Assembly: GCA_013397075.1 (NCBI GenBank)
Contig: VWZS01004784.1
Coordinates: 1,375,263-1,439,262, forward strand
Source of the DNA: Rhabdornis inornatus
Lineage: Eukaryota > Chordata > Aves > Passeriformes > Rhabdornithidae
Reading direction: 5' to 3'
DNA: 64,000 nt
Position numbers and translations under genes: made by a program. The notes beneath the pieces are model-generated. The model had not been told where the DNA came from. It was given only the letters and a program-made list of their open reading frames with translations, and made no database searches. Positions 38,154 to 51,860 of this stretch are shown piece by piece; the stretch's first letter is position 1; every line of letters starts with the position of its first letter.

Positions 38154-41100
38154 ATTTTGTCACAATACACAGGGCATCTGAAACCACCCAAAGGAGAGCT
38201 GAGAATTTATCCATTAAAGTTGCAGTATTATAGGATAAAGTAGGTTTAAAAAATAAAATGAGAAATCATTAGCTTAGTGCATTGTATAACCAGTAACGCT
38301 TATTTTAATCCCAAAATGTTTTCTGCTTGAAATAAAACATGCCACCAGGAATTAATCAGACTTTGTGAGCTGACCTCTCTGCAACTATGATTATTCAAAG
38401 TCAGGGATGGAATCAAATGCCCTCTTTTTAATTCAATAGCTCAATCTAAAATTACAGTCAACTTCTTTTGTCTCTAACATTCTATCACTAATTATTCAGT
38501 CTCCAAGGAAAGAACCAGCAAGTTTTTTATGTAGATCCCCATCCACCAAAACAGTCCATCTTGCCTACAGTCAGTTTGTTTTCTCCATCTGCTGTCACTG
38601 ATTCCAGAACATGGCAATTCCTACATGCCATCACCTTTCCACAGGGGTAAGAGAGACACAGAGCGTGACATCCCGTGCATTCTGACATTCATGCACTGAG
38701 CAAGACAGACCTTCACCTGGATCTGTAGTGCTCAAGGACAGTCAGAGGCTCCAGGACTCACTGACTTTCTGGAGAAAACACTCCTGAGTCATGTCCCTGA
38801 AAAACTGAGGCTAGGGGAGAGAGGAGTTAGGCAGTACATGGGGAACCACAGAGGAATATACTTTCCTCTGATATACCTGGTACTGTGACCTCAGATTTCA
38901 CAGGTAAATATAATCTTCCTAGTTATAAGCTACATTGCCCAATGCCTTCTCTCCAGAACGTTATGCATTCTGATAGCTTGGGAGCCTCTGTGCAAGCTCC
39001 CAGGCTCATATGGGATGGGAACTTGTGCAGAAAGAACAGAGGTTTCTCAGTGGAAGGTAAGAGCATTTGACAATCTGCTCCTTGCCTTTTCAGCATAACT
39101 AATGTCATACAGTTCATTCCCTTGGATTCTACAGGACCAGCCTCAAGGAAGAGCTCCAGGGCACCTCTTCATTTTTGTTTTGCATCATTTTAACATTTCG
39201 GCATCATTTTCTCCTTGCAGGATTCAAGCACAGGCCAGTTTCCCTCACATCTGCTCCAGCTGTGACAGAGAGCAAAGTTTAAAGCTTTGCAGAAAAATGC
39301 CAAAGGATTAATCAATATCACAGCTGCTGCAGCACTCTTTTACTGTCAGCATAATACCAGGAAAAAACCTGTTCAAATTGTAAGGGACCTTGGTACGTGA
39401 CTACGCAGTCAGTGCCCATCTTAATGACTTTAGAATAGATGCTCCGAGCATTCCTCCCTCTCCTGGATTCACTTTTACCACCCCCTATTGCACTTTTCCC
39501 TTTATTTCCCCACGCAGAGACCTTTAGGAAGAAGATAATAGCCAAGCTGCTTGCAGCAGGGTGTGAAAAGAAACCTGCCAGGCAGATTGGAGTCAGCATA
39601 TGCAAGTCTATGTCAGCTGAAACCAACACTATGCTATGGGGAAATGAGGCTAACATCCTTTTTAATGCAGCTTAAACCCTGCACACACCTTTCCATACAA
39701 AGGGGGAAGAACCAGCTGCAAGCTGCAGCAACCACGGTTTGTATGGTTTGTGTGCCTCCTCCCCTTACAGCCAGCAGGGCAGCCTTCTCCCAGCTAAAAC
39801 CCGATGAGAATGACATTTTTAGGAAGTTCCCTATATTCCCACGGGCACTGGGCCAGCACTCCTCTCAAGACTCTAGGAAGCCACACACTGTAGCACAAGC
39901 CCTGCCTGAAATTAAACCCCTTGTATTGCTCACCTGTGGTGAGGTTTCACAAAGTTAAATTTTCAACTTTCATAGTCTAAGCACATTGAAGACAGCCGAG
40001 TTCAGCGGATCCTGGATTCACCGCTAAACATTGTAAATAAAATCTCTGTGTCTTGGTCAAATTTCAACAGATTCCCCTAAATTCTCCCCTAAATTGCAAT
40101 TACAACTAAAGGCAGCATCCATACTCTCCCAGCTCTTTGTGTGTCTCTCCCCAGATCTCCTATGCCCTATATTTTTGAAGATGCCACTTATCTATTACCA
40201 CCCTGCAAATTTCAGGATAACAACAGCTTTACAGATGTGGGCTGAATGCTCCTCAGCTCCTGGGTATAAATTCCTAGTAAAAGCATGTTGTTTATGTTTA
40301 GTATGACTTTTCTGGATTTTTGCCCAGGATGACTGACTAACATCCATCTCTACTTGTTGGTGATGCATGGAAAGCACAAGCGTGAGCATCCCTTTGCAGT
40401 ATCTTACACAGGGTCCCAAGAAACAGCAGGAGCTGCCTGAGGCAGTAGTAACACCTACAGCAACCTGTCCCTAAAAATCACTCACCACACAGAGCCCAGG
40501 ACTGGCAACATTCCCAACCACTAATCCAGGCAGCTTCCACTCTGCTCCCGCTTGCACTTGAGAAAAAACACCCCAGATTCAATAAAGGCAACTATTGCAA
40601 TGGTTTGGGAGTCTGAAAACCAGAGAGGGTCTGAGAGTTTGAACATACAACCTTCCCAAGGAAAGCTGCAAAAGCACTTTCCCCCTACATGCTGCCCTGT
40701 GAGAACACAGAGCAAACTCAGCTGCTCAGGAACCACCATGGGGTTGAGACAGACAAGAGCCTGAAAGGCAGAACTGGAAAAGGCAGAGCTGGACCCTGAG
40801 CTGTGTCCATGGGGTGTGTCTGACACAGCTTTGCAGAAGAAACATCAAACCCTTTCAGGAAGATATCCTGAGGCTCCATCAGGCTGCCCCAGCCATGCTA
40901 ACAAGAAACATGAAGCAGGGGCAGATGTGGGAAAGTACCAGATTTTCTAAGGCATCGTGTTGTTTGAAAGCTTTAGTTGAAAAAGAATGGAACAAAATAG
41001 GAGGAAAATTGGACACATTTTCCAAAACTGAATTCTGACAGGAGAAAGAAAAATTTAAAAGGGAAAAGCTTCATTGACTCAGGCTGCAACATTTGATTCC

Positions 41101-43240
41101 AATTTCTGCTTTGTAGTTGAAGAAGCTCAGCTTGTTTTTGTCAACACTAACAAATGACCTTTTTTTTTCCCATGCCAGTGTAATTTTGCATGAAAACCTT
41201 GATGGTTTTCATTTGAAAAGCTGAATTCTACTGAAAATTGGAGATTTTACAATTAAGGCACTATTTCAAAACAAAATAATTTTTTCCCCTGAACTGAAAG
41301 AAATCTGGAATTGCCATCCCATAGAAAATGCCCACTCTGCAACATACATTAAAACATTTTGCACTGGGGGAAAAGAAATACAGATTTGTTAAGTTCCAAG
41401 CAATTCAGAAACAGCAAAAGCTTACACTTAGGCATTATTTAATCAAAATAAAGAAAACACCTTTATAGTGCCAAATTAAACAGTTTCTATTCATGACACC
41501 AATCTTGCCAAAATTAATTCTAAGTCAGCTCGACGTTAAACTGCATTTTGCTATGGGATCATATTTCTCACTTCAGGAAACAGAGCTCAGATATGAAATT
41601 TCTTCATCTCCTCCAGTCTAGGCTCCACACAATACACTGTGCTTCCCAGGACACTCCAGGGCAGGTGTCCCTTGGGACACCAAGCAGCTCAGCTGGTTGA
41701 AAATGAAAAAAAGGGAAAGAGTCTGCAGGACAGAATGTGGAAATAGGGAGGCTGAATTACAGCTCCCCTAAGGCAATACAATCCCTCCAGAAAATGCAAT
41801 TTCAAGCAGAGCTTACACAAAACTTAATGACCTGAATAATTTAACAAATTGTTTTGGTTTTGTAGACAGAAATGGGAATGGAGAAAGGATAATCAGAACA
41901 AATATATTTTCTTCGGAAAGAAGTGATGTTCCAGTTCTACAAGAATTTTCTTATGTGGTTTATTTTTCACACATGCATCTCCACATTGCATATAGGTTGG
42001 AGGATTTTTTCACTGTCTACTAAACATTCTGCTTTAAGGTTTATATAAAAAAATGCCAACACCTGTCAACCTTCAATGGTCTATACTTCAATACAGATGA
42101 AGAGCCTCTGGCACTAAGAAATCCTGACACAATGCTCTATAGCATACTAAACCACTAAATCCAGATTAAATATGATGGACCACTTCTCTAAAATAAGGCC
42201 AGCAAGTGTCCAAAACTGTCCAATTCAGCAGCCTTGAGTCTTGGCCCAACATGGCTGGCACGAAAGCAGAAAAAATTACAACCAGGAACATTCACCCACA
42301 TTTCATTCCATCTCAAAAACACATCCCTGAAGGGATCCCAATTGTTCAGGCAATTATCAGGAATCTCCAAGCCCACAAATCACAACAGTACTCAGAAGCT
42401 TTTCAGAGTGTTTGGTGGTGCAACAATCTTCCATGCCAATAAAATTTAACTACTAAGGAAAATTACTTTAGTTCATTAAACCCAGCTCCAGACCGTGCCA
42501 ATTCTAAACTGGCAAAGTGCTTTGCATATACCCCAGAGTGGAATATATAATGCCTGTTTCCCACAAATTAAGAGTGCAAAGGCACTGCAGTTCCTTCAGC
42601 AGGCTGACAATGAATTTCAGAACAAGTGAAGAGCACCACACCAAAGGCTGTCACACTCCTGTCCCCTGTAAGAGGACATTCACACCAGAGGCACAAGAGG
42701 GAAGAGCACAGCAGCCAGAGAAAGCAGATGTCAGATACCTGAAAGGCCAGCTCTGAGTCCCTTCAGGAGACATCTCTTCTCTGAGTGATCCTGCTATATC
42801 AGCACAGAGATTAACACAACTCATCAGCAGCCCTGTGCACATATTTGCCAAGTGTAATTAATAAAGAGTACAGAGATGAGCACTAGGCAGCACAGAGCAC
42901 AGCAGAAAGAGAGCAGACAAATTTACCTGTGAAAAATGAGAGCTCTCCACTTGCTCTGGCATGCTGGGGTCTCTGTCTCCTGCCCACACAAACATATTTC
43001 CATGATGCTTGCAACACTGTCTACCCTCCAAGATAGCCACAGGAAGCTTGTCTGCAATTTCCATCTGCCATTCCCCAACCCATATCAAAGCTACAGCACC
43101 CAAGAAGTAAATTTCAAATGTGAGCAACCACAGGATACTAGGAACCAGCGTCAGTAAAATGCTCACAAGCCAAAGAAAAATCGGCTCAAAATGCTCTGGG
43201 ACTTAAATGCCAGCAGCACTGATCTATGTAGGTCCCTGAT
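38154..43240. other. Unique intronic sequence upstream of the exon, nothing recognised
   Basis: The first few hundred bases (38200-38480) are AT-rich and conserved-looking. ORFs reach 135 codons (39551-39958, plus) without domains. An 8-bp perfect inverted repeat (GGTGTCCC, 2-nt spacer, GGGACACC) lies at 41664-41681. No repeat family was identified. Confidence 0.55.
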
Positions 43241-43371
43241 GTTTTCTTCTTTGGTATTTTTGGGGGTTTTGTTTGTTTCGGGATTTTTATGGGTTTTTTT
43301 TGGTTTTCGTTTTTTTGTTGGTGGTGGTGGTGTTTGTTTTTTTTTTTTTGTGGTGGTGGTGGGTGGTTTTC
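43241..43371. repeat. G/T-rich low-complexity tract with GGT triplets
   Basis: The plus strand is almost only G and T. It includes GTTGGTGGTGGTGGTG, a T run of about 14 and a second GTGGTGGTGGTGGG block. The ORFs across it are compositional artefacts. Confidence 0.9.
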
Positions 43372-44324
43372 AAGGCACAAGATTATTAACTAAAGATTGA
43401 CTGACTGGCCAGCACATGGACATGCACATTCATGATCATGAATTTCTAAGGCACTCTTTCATGCAGTCTCCTAATTCGAAGCTAATTCTGTCAAAAGCCA
43501 CCAATACCAGCCTAATTTTTCCCAAACAAACACTCAAAAGATGGGCAAAGGACCATTTATGTGTTCCAATTATATTTGTACTTAAGTTTGTGGTACGTTA
43601 ACCCCAAACAGCAACTAAGCACCAACCCAAACACTGACTGTCCCACCCCAGGTTGATGGAGGAGAAAACTAGAAAAGCCAAAGTGAAAAAAACTTGTAAT
43701 TCCTGACAAAGACATTTTCATTAGTCAAGGAAAGGGAAGAAACTTTAAATAAACAAATAAGGGATATAAAAGCAGTCACTGACTGTCCTCCCCAGCAGAC
43801 CGATGCAAAATCAGTCTTAGAATATAGTTACTATTGCTGAGGATGATGTTGTATGGAACACAACACCTTTCCTCCTTGGGTGGGCAGAGTGAGAAACAGA
43901 AAACCTTACACTGTGAAGCTCTGTTCAGCCACACCTAAAACACTGATGTGCTACCAGCACTGCTTTAACCAAGAATTCAAAACACAGCACGGCACAGGCT
44001 CTATGAAGAAAGTTATTCCAGTAAAAGTATTTTCCTAGGTCAAGGTAGAGTGATTCTCAAAAACAATCATTACATAATCTTGGTCTCATCAAAATCTCTT
44101 CACACAAATACAGCCTCAAAAATATATGTGTGCATGTGAGTGATCACACTATGCAACATCACCATCCTCATTTCCACTGGAGGTCTGAGTGCGGTTGCCA
44201 ATACGCAAGAGTGCTATACCCAGTTGTAAGAAGCATATAGAATTATTACAAAGCTCCCAGGAGAGGAATTTAAATTCTGCAGGTGTTAACAGATTCTGCA
44301 AGCATCACCACTATGAAACAAGGC
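43372..44324. other. Unique intronic sequence, nothing recognised
   Basis: A perfect 16-bp palindrome (ATTCATGATCATGAAT) lies at 43428-43443. Nothing else was recognised. Confidence 0.55.
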
Positions 44325-44380
44325 AAGTAATGGCACCTTTGTTTTACTTATGAGGAGGCAAAGAGAGATTAAGTGAAATT
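44325..44380 (-). mobile_element. Possible MIR-like SINE relic, antisense
   Basis: TTGTTTTACTTATGAGGAGG followed by CAAAGAGAGATTAAGTGAAA resembles the antisense MIR segment TTTTACAGATGAGGAAACTG and CAGAGAGGTTAAGTGAC. It is short and diverged. Confidence 0.4.
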
Positions 44381-44877
44381 TTAAGTGTTTCTCTATATGG
44401 AAACACTCAGAAAGAAGAATACAAATCAACTTTTAAGAGTTTGGTTCAATCTGCTTTGCAAATACATATGAAAAATCAAAGATCACTTTATTCTGAAAAA
44501 GAGTCTCCATTGAGGAACTCAGCATACCTGAAAGAATCCACTTCAGCACATTTTGATAACTTAAAGTAAGAGGCATCATCTGGAAGATAAAACACCAATC
44601 TGAGGCCACCCAGAGTAAGAGAATGATTAGCTAAAAAGGAACACATACACCTTAAATACCAGTCTCCTCTTTTTTCCCAGGTCTGGTGAGCATAGTAGAA
44701 GAAAACTTATCTGCAGATAATAGTAATTAATAAATAGCACATACTAAGACACAAGAAGAAAACAGCAGAGGTATTGACAACAAACACAGGCCAAGTCCTG
44801 CCCCTGAAAATCAGAGTAGCACTTATGTAAGAGTAAAGCTTTGCCAACTTAACCTGCAGCAAAGGACTTTTCCTTAC

Positions 44878-44903
44878 TTTTTTCTTTTCTTTTTTTTTTT
44901 TTT
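44878..44903. repeat. T-rich tract
   Basis: A run of T interrupted by single C residues (TTTTTTCTTTTCTTTTTTTT), a simple low-complexity tract. Confidence 0.85.
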
Positions 44904-45377
44904 AATCTCTGGAGAGACAAAAATGATCTGTGGGTGGCTTCAGGCAGAGCAGGCAAAAGAGCCCTCTGAAACTGAAAGAGACAAGTCCCAAGATCACACA
45001 CAGAAGCAAAACATGTTCCAGTGAACTTGTGATCTCCAAACAGCTGAGACTGTCAAATTTGTCCTCAAAACAAGAACCAGTAACTAAAAGTAGGATATTT
45101 GCCTTTAATCCTCCTTTGCCTGTGTTGCTTATCATTTTCCAGTGGGAAAACTGACACAGTACGCTCCTTCTGTCCCCTGCCCTTCTCCCTTTCAGTATAA
45201 ATCAGGCAGCACAATGGGCTGGAGCCAGAGCAGAAGTCTTCCCACTGGCACAGCTGGAGACAGATCACATTATATTCACAAAAGCACCTTCCAGATTTAA
45301 GCAGCAGTTCGAAATTCCCATTTACATGGAACCGAATTCCCATTTACTTGCACTGAATGAACAGAATCTGAGAATGC

Positions 45378-45445
45378 AAAAAAAACAACAAAACAAAACA
45401 AAACAAAACAAAAAAAAAACACAAAAAAAAAAAAAAACCACACAC
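45378..45445. repeat. A-rich tract with AAAAC pentamer units
   Basis: The tract begins as an A run, passes through about five AAAAC/CAAAA units and ends in two long A runs separated by CAC. No retrotransposon body is recognisable next to it. Confidence 0.9.
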
Positions 45446-47108
45446 CAGAACTAAAACCACTACAGTGCCTTGAAGAAAGAGCCAGATCTGGCTCTCTCCT
45501 CCTGTGCCTTTACAAGCAAAAGCAGGGCAGGAATTTTGTGTGCTGGTTCTCTTGGATTCCTCGGAAATTCAAGGGCAAGCCCAGTCTGTCAAAGAAACAG
45601 TACCCATCAGCATCAACACAGAGAGAGAGACCTCTTCCAGAGTCATGGATTTACCTTACTGGCCTCTCACAAATCTAGAAAGGGTTTTTAATTGAATCTG
45701 ACAGGGTCTTCCATGCTTTTAGTTTTAGGCATTTTTGTTCAGGGACTGTAATTTAGGATATGTTCAGAGATGCCTTGCACATACAAATCCTTGCCACGGT
45801 AGTGAATGCAGGTGGATAACCCCACCAGCAAGGCAATGACTAATGACTCCAGGACTCAGAAAAGGAATTGAACTATAATGTTTTACAACAATGTGGGAAA
45901 AGAAGTCTGATTTTCCTCCTCCCAAGGCAGACATTCCAATTATCAACCAAAGGGAGAGCATGCATAGCCGCTAGCTGTGTAGTAGCCATAAGGCTCTTTC
46001 ATCTCCACTGCACATTAAAAATTGGGCAATATCTCTCACGCAACATTTTTTCCAAGAAAGTAAGAAATAAAATTGATAAATCCTGCCTCAGTTTCAGCAA
46101 GTATATCTCCTGCATACCTGCATGCTTACCTTTACTGCACGCACACACACAAATTGCAACCCTAATTGCAGTTGTGCAAAACCTCCTTAATAAAGAAATA
46201 AATGAGATGCCTACAGCAAAGGTATCAGTCCTTAAAGAGCAGCTGGATTCTATCCCAGAGGCTGCAGGAGAGTGCACATATTCGTGTGCATATGTATCTG
46301 TATAATATAAAAGCAGTATCAGCCACACAGAATTAGGAGAGAGTGTCTGGAAAAAGTGTGGTAATTAGGAATAAACACAATGGAAGGGAGGGTGGACACA
46401 CCAACACTATCAGCAGCTTGTGAGCAGCATTAGTCAGAGAAGACAGAGATAGAAAATACTCCCCAGATTATATGACCCAACCCCCTGACAAGGCACAATT
46501 TTGCTCCACAGAATTTTTCACCAGCTCTTCAGGATGGTTTTTCTGCACATAAACACACATTCCCACCAGAAAAGACATCTAGATTGCTTAAAATAACAGA
46601 AGCCTGAGCTTTATCTCTGTGTAACTCAGTTTAACATAAATACAATCTCTCCTGTCAGGTAGTGATATGATTTAAGGGTCCCCTATCATACCTTATAAGA
46701 GGTGATAGCAAAGAACTCATAATTTATTTCTATTGATTCAGCAACCTACACCAGATCACATATCCCAGTTCTTCCCCCTTGCTAAGAAGCCCTCTGTAAA
46801 GCCTTGGAAACTTTATCTTTTCTCCCTTCTCTGTCTTCCTTTTAAAGCTGCTGTGTGCACACCTCTAAGTTCAAGAAGAAAATGAAAAAAGGCCCCAGAT
46901 ACTTTGCTGGCTCAGTTCTTATTCCAATTATCTCCTGATACCATCTGCGACCCAGCAGATTTTGTGCAGCAATTTATCACTCTGGAGTCAGTCACATTTC
47001 TACTGAAGGGCCATTTAAAGCTTCTGACATGGGGAGACCTGAAAAGAAGGAATGACTTGAACTCCAAGTATGCGTACTCTACCTTCACAGGACAGTTCTC
47101 AATTTATT
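45446..47108. other. Unique intronic sequence, nothing recognised
   Basis: A 145-codon plus-strand ORF (45868-46305) has no domain and is read as chance. A short CA run lies near 46140. Confidence 0.55.
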
Positions 47109-47127
47109 TAAAAAAAAAAAAAAAAAA
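47109..47127. repeat. A homopolymer, 18 A
   Basis: An uninterrupted A run follows ATTTATTT. There is no AATAAA signal or recognisable mRNA-like body upstream, so I do not call it a retrocopy tail. Confidence 0.85.
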
Positions 47128-50100
47128 GTAAGAGAGCATAGCCCTTTGAGATCCTATAAACTGCCAGGACAGGAAAGGGTTTTTCTTGAAGGCAAGAGTG
47201 TCTGGTTCTATAAAAGAAGCTAAACTATGTGGGAAATTTTGTGTCTGACAGGAAGAGGAGAAAAAAGTTCCCATAAAGGTGATTTTTCTAGAAAATTCAG
47301 GCTGCTTATAGCTGTTCCATTTCAGACTCCAGGTTCTACTCAGGAACTCTCACTCCTCTCACACACATGCCCTCTCACCTCTCCCCTGCATATGTACATA
47401 TACATATATAAATATTAGTGATCTTCTTCAGATTCCAATTAGCAACTCAAACAATTGTTATTGATCAGTGCATGGGCAAAAGATTCTCTCTCTCTCCAGG
47501 GACAGAGGATGGACTAGCTATCCTGCTAAAGTCCATTCCAGCCTCACGCCTGAGAAGGCTGACTTCATGTGAAAATGCCTCACTGCTAGCACAGGAGAAC
47601 CACTCCAAAGATTAGAGTTTTACAGATGTTACATGGAAGAAAACAATGTACCTATTGGGAGATGAACCCTCACATCTGTTTTTAATGGCCAGTTAAAAGA
47701 CCTTCCACTTCTGGATCCTTATTAACTGCAAATCCAAGTGCCTTAGATTTTGGCTTATTCCCTTCCTCACAACAGTCCAGGGAAATAAAGATTGTCGCAG
47801 TTTGCCAAGTGGCAAGTGTAGCACAGAGGGAAAAAAGGTAAAATGCACAAATTGTTCAAGTTGTGGTTCTGTAACTATCAACATCCAATAATCGGATTTT
47901 CCACCACACATGAGAACCTACTTTGAACAACTGTAACACCATTGTACAAATTCATTTTGTAATCACACTGCCTTTAATATGCATACATAGAGTACTTATA
48001 ATTAAATGGTAGGGAAGGTGAAATATGAGAATCATCAAAGGAAGAACAAGGTAAAAATGATCATTTAGATTTTATGAGTAAGTATCACAGGCAACTTGGG
48101 TCAGTCCAGGCTGAGTGGGACACAGAGAATAGGAAAGTGCCCAAGGTTAGACAAGCATGAGTCAGGGCTCTTGACAGACAAAAGGTCAGAAGCAAGAGTT
48201 GGAGTGCTAAATGGCCAATTAACATATTTTTACATTATTGTAGATTAAAAAAAAATTAAATGACCTGATTATCTTATATATTAAGGTAATAAAAACGTGG
48301 TCTGTCCAATTAACTGCACTCTCCTGACCTTGAACTTCTGTTTATGCAGTTCTCATCTGCAGGTGACAAATCCTAGTTTAAAGTTTAGTGGCTCAACTAT
48401 GGTAAGGTCAGACTCTGCCCTAGCAACTCCTTTTCCAACTCATATTCCTTTGAAATAATCTTTACTTATAATTTCAATCACCTTTATTATTTTTGTTCTG
48501 TATTCGTCATGTGCACACATTTCATCATCATTACAACGGCTGAACTACTTGTACCATAAGTAGCTTTTTATTATTATTATTTGTCTTTTATCATTAAATA
48601 GTAAAGCAAAATTATTTTAATGTCTGAATTTTTATATGTTGCTGTGAAAACACAATGTTTGGGCAATTTCCTTTCTTTTCTCCCATGCAGAGCAGCTCTT
48701 GCTCCTGCCAAGCCCCCCTGGAGCCAGGATATCATCTCCTTTGGAGGGTCTAACCAAGCAGACTTACATGAAATCTCTCTCACTAGGTATTTCCAGAATG
48801 TGAGCTGGGAATGATTCCTCTGTCTATATCCACCACATTGAGCCAGCTAGATATAACATCCTCCTCTGTCTCAGCACTAAAACTTTAAATATATTGCTCC
48901 CCCTGCCTCGTTCTCAAAAAACTGTTCTCTGAAAGACTGGCACCAGCTCGTGGTGGGGCAGGAGAAAATGAAGGAATCTTTGAGGAACTACAATACAACT
49001 GTAATTTTTAGTGTCAGTCCAATAGTGCAAAGTGGGGGGAGGGGATGAGGGGCATGTGTTTAGAGAAAAAAATCCATTCATCTGGTTTTGACCTTTGTAA
49101 GAAAGAAAATAGGTTTTTCCCACTTTAGAAATACCTTCTGCTAATGCCTACGTGGGGAGATGTAGAGCAGCACAGTTGAAGCTGTCAAGGGCAATTTTTC
49201 TTGCAGACTTAAGTGTTCTGTTACTGACAGAAAAAAAAAAAAAAAAGAAGCTGAGAAAAATAGAGGAACTTGAATTCCAATCTCCTTTAATGAAACGTTA
49301 TGGTTGAGAATTTCCAGCTGTAAAAGTAGAGAACTCAGAAGTACAGACTCTACATTATGTACATGGATTGTGTAAGAGAAAAGAGACAAATCACCTTTGC
49401 AGAAATCCAAAGCTCTATCAACTTTTGGAATCCTTTTACAGTTGGTTGGGGCCCAGGGACAGTTGGGCAGACACCTACTGGCTCCATTCTGCAGCCCTCA
49501 CTTCAACAGAAAACTTTCCGAAGGTTTGCCATTGTGAGATCTCTCTCCTTTCTTTACTTAGGGATCAAAAAATTATTTCTATGGACCCAAAAGATTCTTG
49601 TCCTCCAGGAGACAGAGAAATTGAAGCACACTCTTCATATCAAGCCACTGTCTGTATCTCTTATAAGAATCATGGTTATGAAAACTGAGACTGTTGACTG
49701 ACATTTAAACTGGGACTGCTTTTAAGATCAAGACTTAGGATGCTAAACTCTAAGAGATAGATCATTTTTACTCATGCATGACAAAGGAAGGCTCAGTGCT
49801 TTGCTCTTCTAGCACCTGAATCACCATCAGAAGAACATCTAGGACCCAAAATCTGGAGATAGAAGAGGGGGAAGAGACAGAGTCTCATGTTCTCTGAAAA
49901 TCCTTTGCAGTTCTGCAGGGTCTCCAGATGACCTTAAGGGCTTTCACATACACGGGCTATGGGGTTATCTTGCACCTTGCATTGAGAGATCAAAACCACC
50001 CATCACTGCAGAAGAGCTCTAAAGAACATTAATACTGACTATTCCTGCATTGGAATGTTTTAAGTGGTGTGCCAGAAATTTCTCAAGATTCCAAAAATCA

Positions 50101-51654
50101 TTCTGCGCCTTGAGGACCATTAGAGGGAATGGCTGTGCAGTACAACAAATTAAGGATGCAAATTGACTAAACAAGATCTGTAATGGCCACTTTGCAAGGT
50201 CTGTGAGAGCCTTCTTCTCCTCTTTTCTGTCTCAAGAGCCCTGGATCACCATCAGAATAATCTATTCCCCTCTCCCTCACCAGTCACACCACAAGGTCTT
50301 GTCTTTATTGCTACCAGGAAGTCATGGGAGCAACACAATTTTCATGAGAAAGTGTTGAGCTGGCAAAAGCTGAGAGCTCTGAACATCACCAGAGGCTGAA
50401 GCATGGTGGGGACCAGAGGGCTGATTCAAGCAGATGATGTCAGTGTATCAGCTCTGTACAGATTCTTTGTCTTACCGTGCAGGATGCATGCGTAGGAAAA
50501 GGAGAGCACATCTTTTAAGCACCTGGGACAGACTAAAGAACAAACCCAAAGGCCCAGTTTTGCCTCTGATGTTTTATGACTGTCCTTTCACTAAGGTGGT
50601 CATCTACAAACTATTTCTTATAAAACACCTCCCAAAACAGAAATATTTCTCTGCGCCCTTTTTACAGCAGGACGGACAGCAAGAACTTCAAAGATAATCT
50701 TTAGTAAACCTAGTTATCGGAAAAGTGTAACCTGTTGTAAATTCACATGACAATAGAGAAGAATGAAGATACTCCCCAGTACAGCCTTTCAAATGGCAAT
50801 GAATACAGATCTCTGTAGTAACTCCACCAGCACAAGACTGATTCCAACAGCTCCACAGCTCCTCACAACACTCCTGCAGCCAGAGCAGCTCTCATTACAA
50901 AATTGATGCACTAAAACAGGCACCAGGGCATCAGCTTTAAACCAAGCTGTCAGAACACCAGCGTCCTCCATTGCACCACAGAGCTCAAGTTATCTCTTAT
51001 GGACTGTTGCATTTTGGTTTTTACAAGCCCTAGCTCTCGGAGGCCAGCAATGCCTTAAAACAGAATCTCATATTCTCTTATTTTTCCTTTACACATGCAT
51101 ATATGCATACATTATATATATGATAATATAATTTACAGGTATACATAATGATTTTTAATTATTTCCATTGCATTATTTTCCCTCCTCTCCCTGCCAAAAA
51201 AGAAGATAATAAATTATCTCAGGCTGTTTTAGATGCCTCAGATTAGCAATACCACAGCCAGAATAGCACAGAGCATTCTTGAACAGCTATTGCAAGTACT
51301 TGCAGATGCCATGAGCCTTTTTCATTCAAGAATACTGTATTTACATTCAAACATAAAGGAAAATAAAACCAATTTGATTCACACACTTTGACATCAAGAG
51401 GCACTTCTTGAGAACAGCTTTGTATTCACAGCACGTGTGGCATTCTTGATTAAACAAGAGATCTGCACTAACATAATAAACCTGTAATTTTATTGGCCAA
51501 GCTCTATGAAAACAATTTAGAATACACGGATTGCAATGTTAAGCAAACTGCAGCCCGTGTACAACACCCATGAATTAGAGCAGTTTAGCAATGAGCTGAC
51601 CAGTTGCTTCTCACAGCCTTTAATAACCATCACCCACATCTTCACAGCACAACA
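47128..51654. other. Unique intronic sequence, nothing recognised
   Basis: Simple runs occur at 49231-49246 (A) and an AT-rich stretch with a 14-bp palindrome (ATGCATATATGCAT) at 51095-51108. The 48220-48600 part is AT-rich with a conserved look. ORFs reach 114 codons and have no domains. Confidence 0.55.
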
Positions 51655-51860
51655 GAAATTAGAGATGCAAGAAGCCTATTAGCTCATCCAGAAAAAACAG
51701 GATTGTTCCCTATGGGATAATTACTAATATTCTGTCCAAAGCAGATTTAAAGCCGTAAAACAAGGTAGCCTCTCTAGCAAGATTACTCAGCATGAAAAGT
51801 CAGTTCCATAAAGCTTCTTCTAGATATTAAATTTAAATGTTTCTTCTTTGAAAAGGTTTC
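51655..51860 (-). mobile_element. Ancient CR1/L3-like LINE fragment, antisense
   Basis: AGAAATTAGAGATGCAAGAAG, GGATTGTTCCCTATGGGATA, CTAATATTCTGTCCAAAGCA and AGTTCCATAAAGCTTCTTCT follow, with divergence, the antisense order seen in old CR1/L3 elements: ATTAGAGATGAAAGGGAC, GTTGCTCCCTACAGTATA, CTAGTGCTCTGTCTAGCC and TGTTCCACAGTCTAATAG. It is old and has small gaps. Confidence 0.55.

Noticed and set aside
41664..41681. GGTGTCCC-TT-GGGACACC inverted repeat
   Set aside because: Only eight pairs with a 2-nt spacer and no neighbours suggesting a transposon end or RNA. It is within chance for a window of this size.
43428..43443. 16-bp perfect palindrome ATTCATGATCATGAAT
   Set aside because: A palindrome of this size can occur by chance or slippage in AT-rich DNA. 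No element boundary or conserved context was seen.
45868..46305. 145-codon plus-strand ORF, overlapped by a 109-codon minus-strand ORF
   Set aside because: Composition follows the local AT-rich sequence and there is no recognisable domain, so it is read as chance.
47109..47127. A run that might be the tail of a retrocopied mRNA
   Set aside because: No AATAAA signal at the usual distance, no coding-like body upstream and no target-site duplication that I could see.
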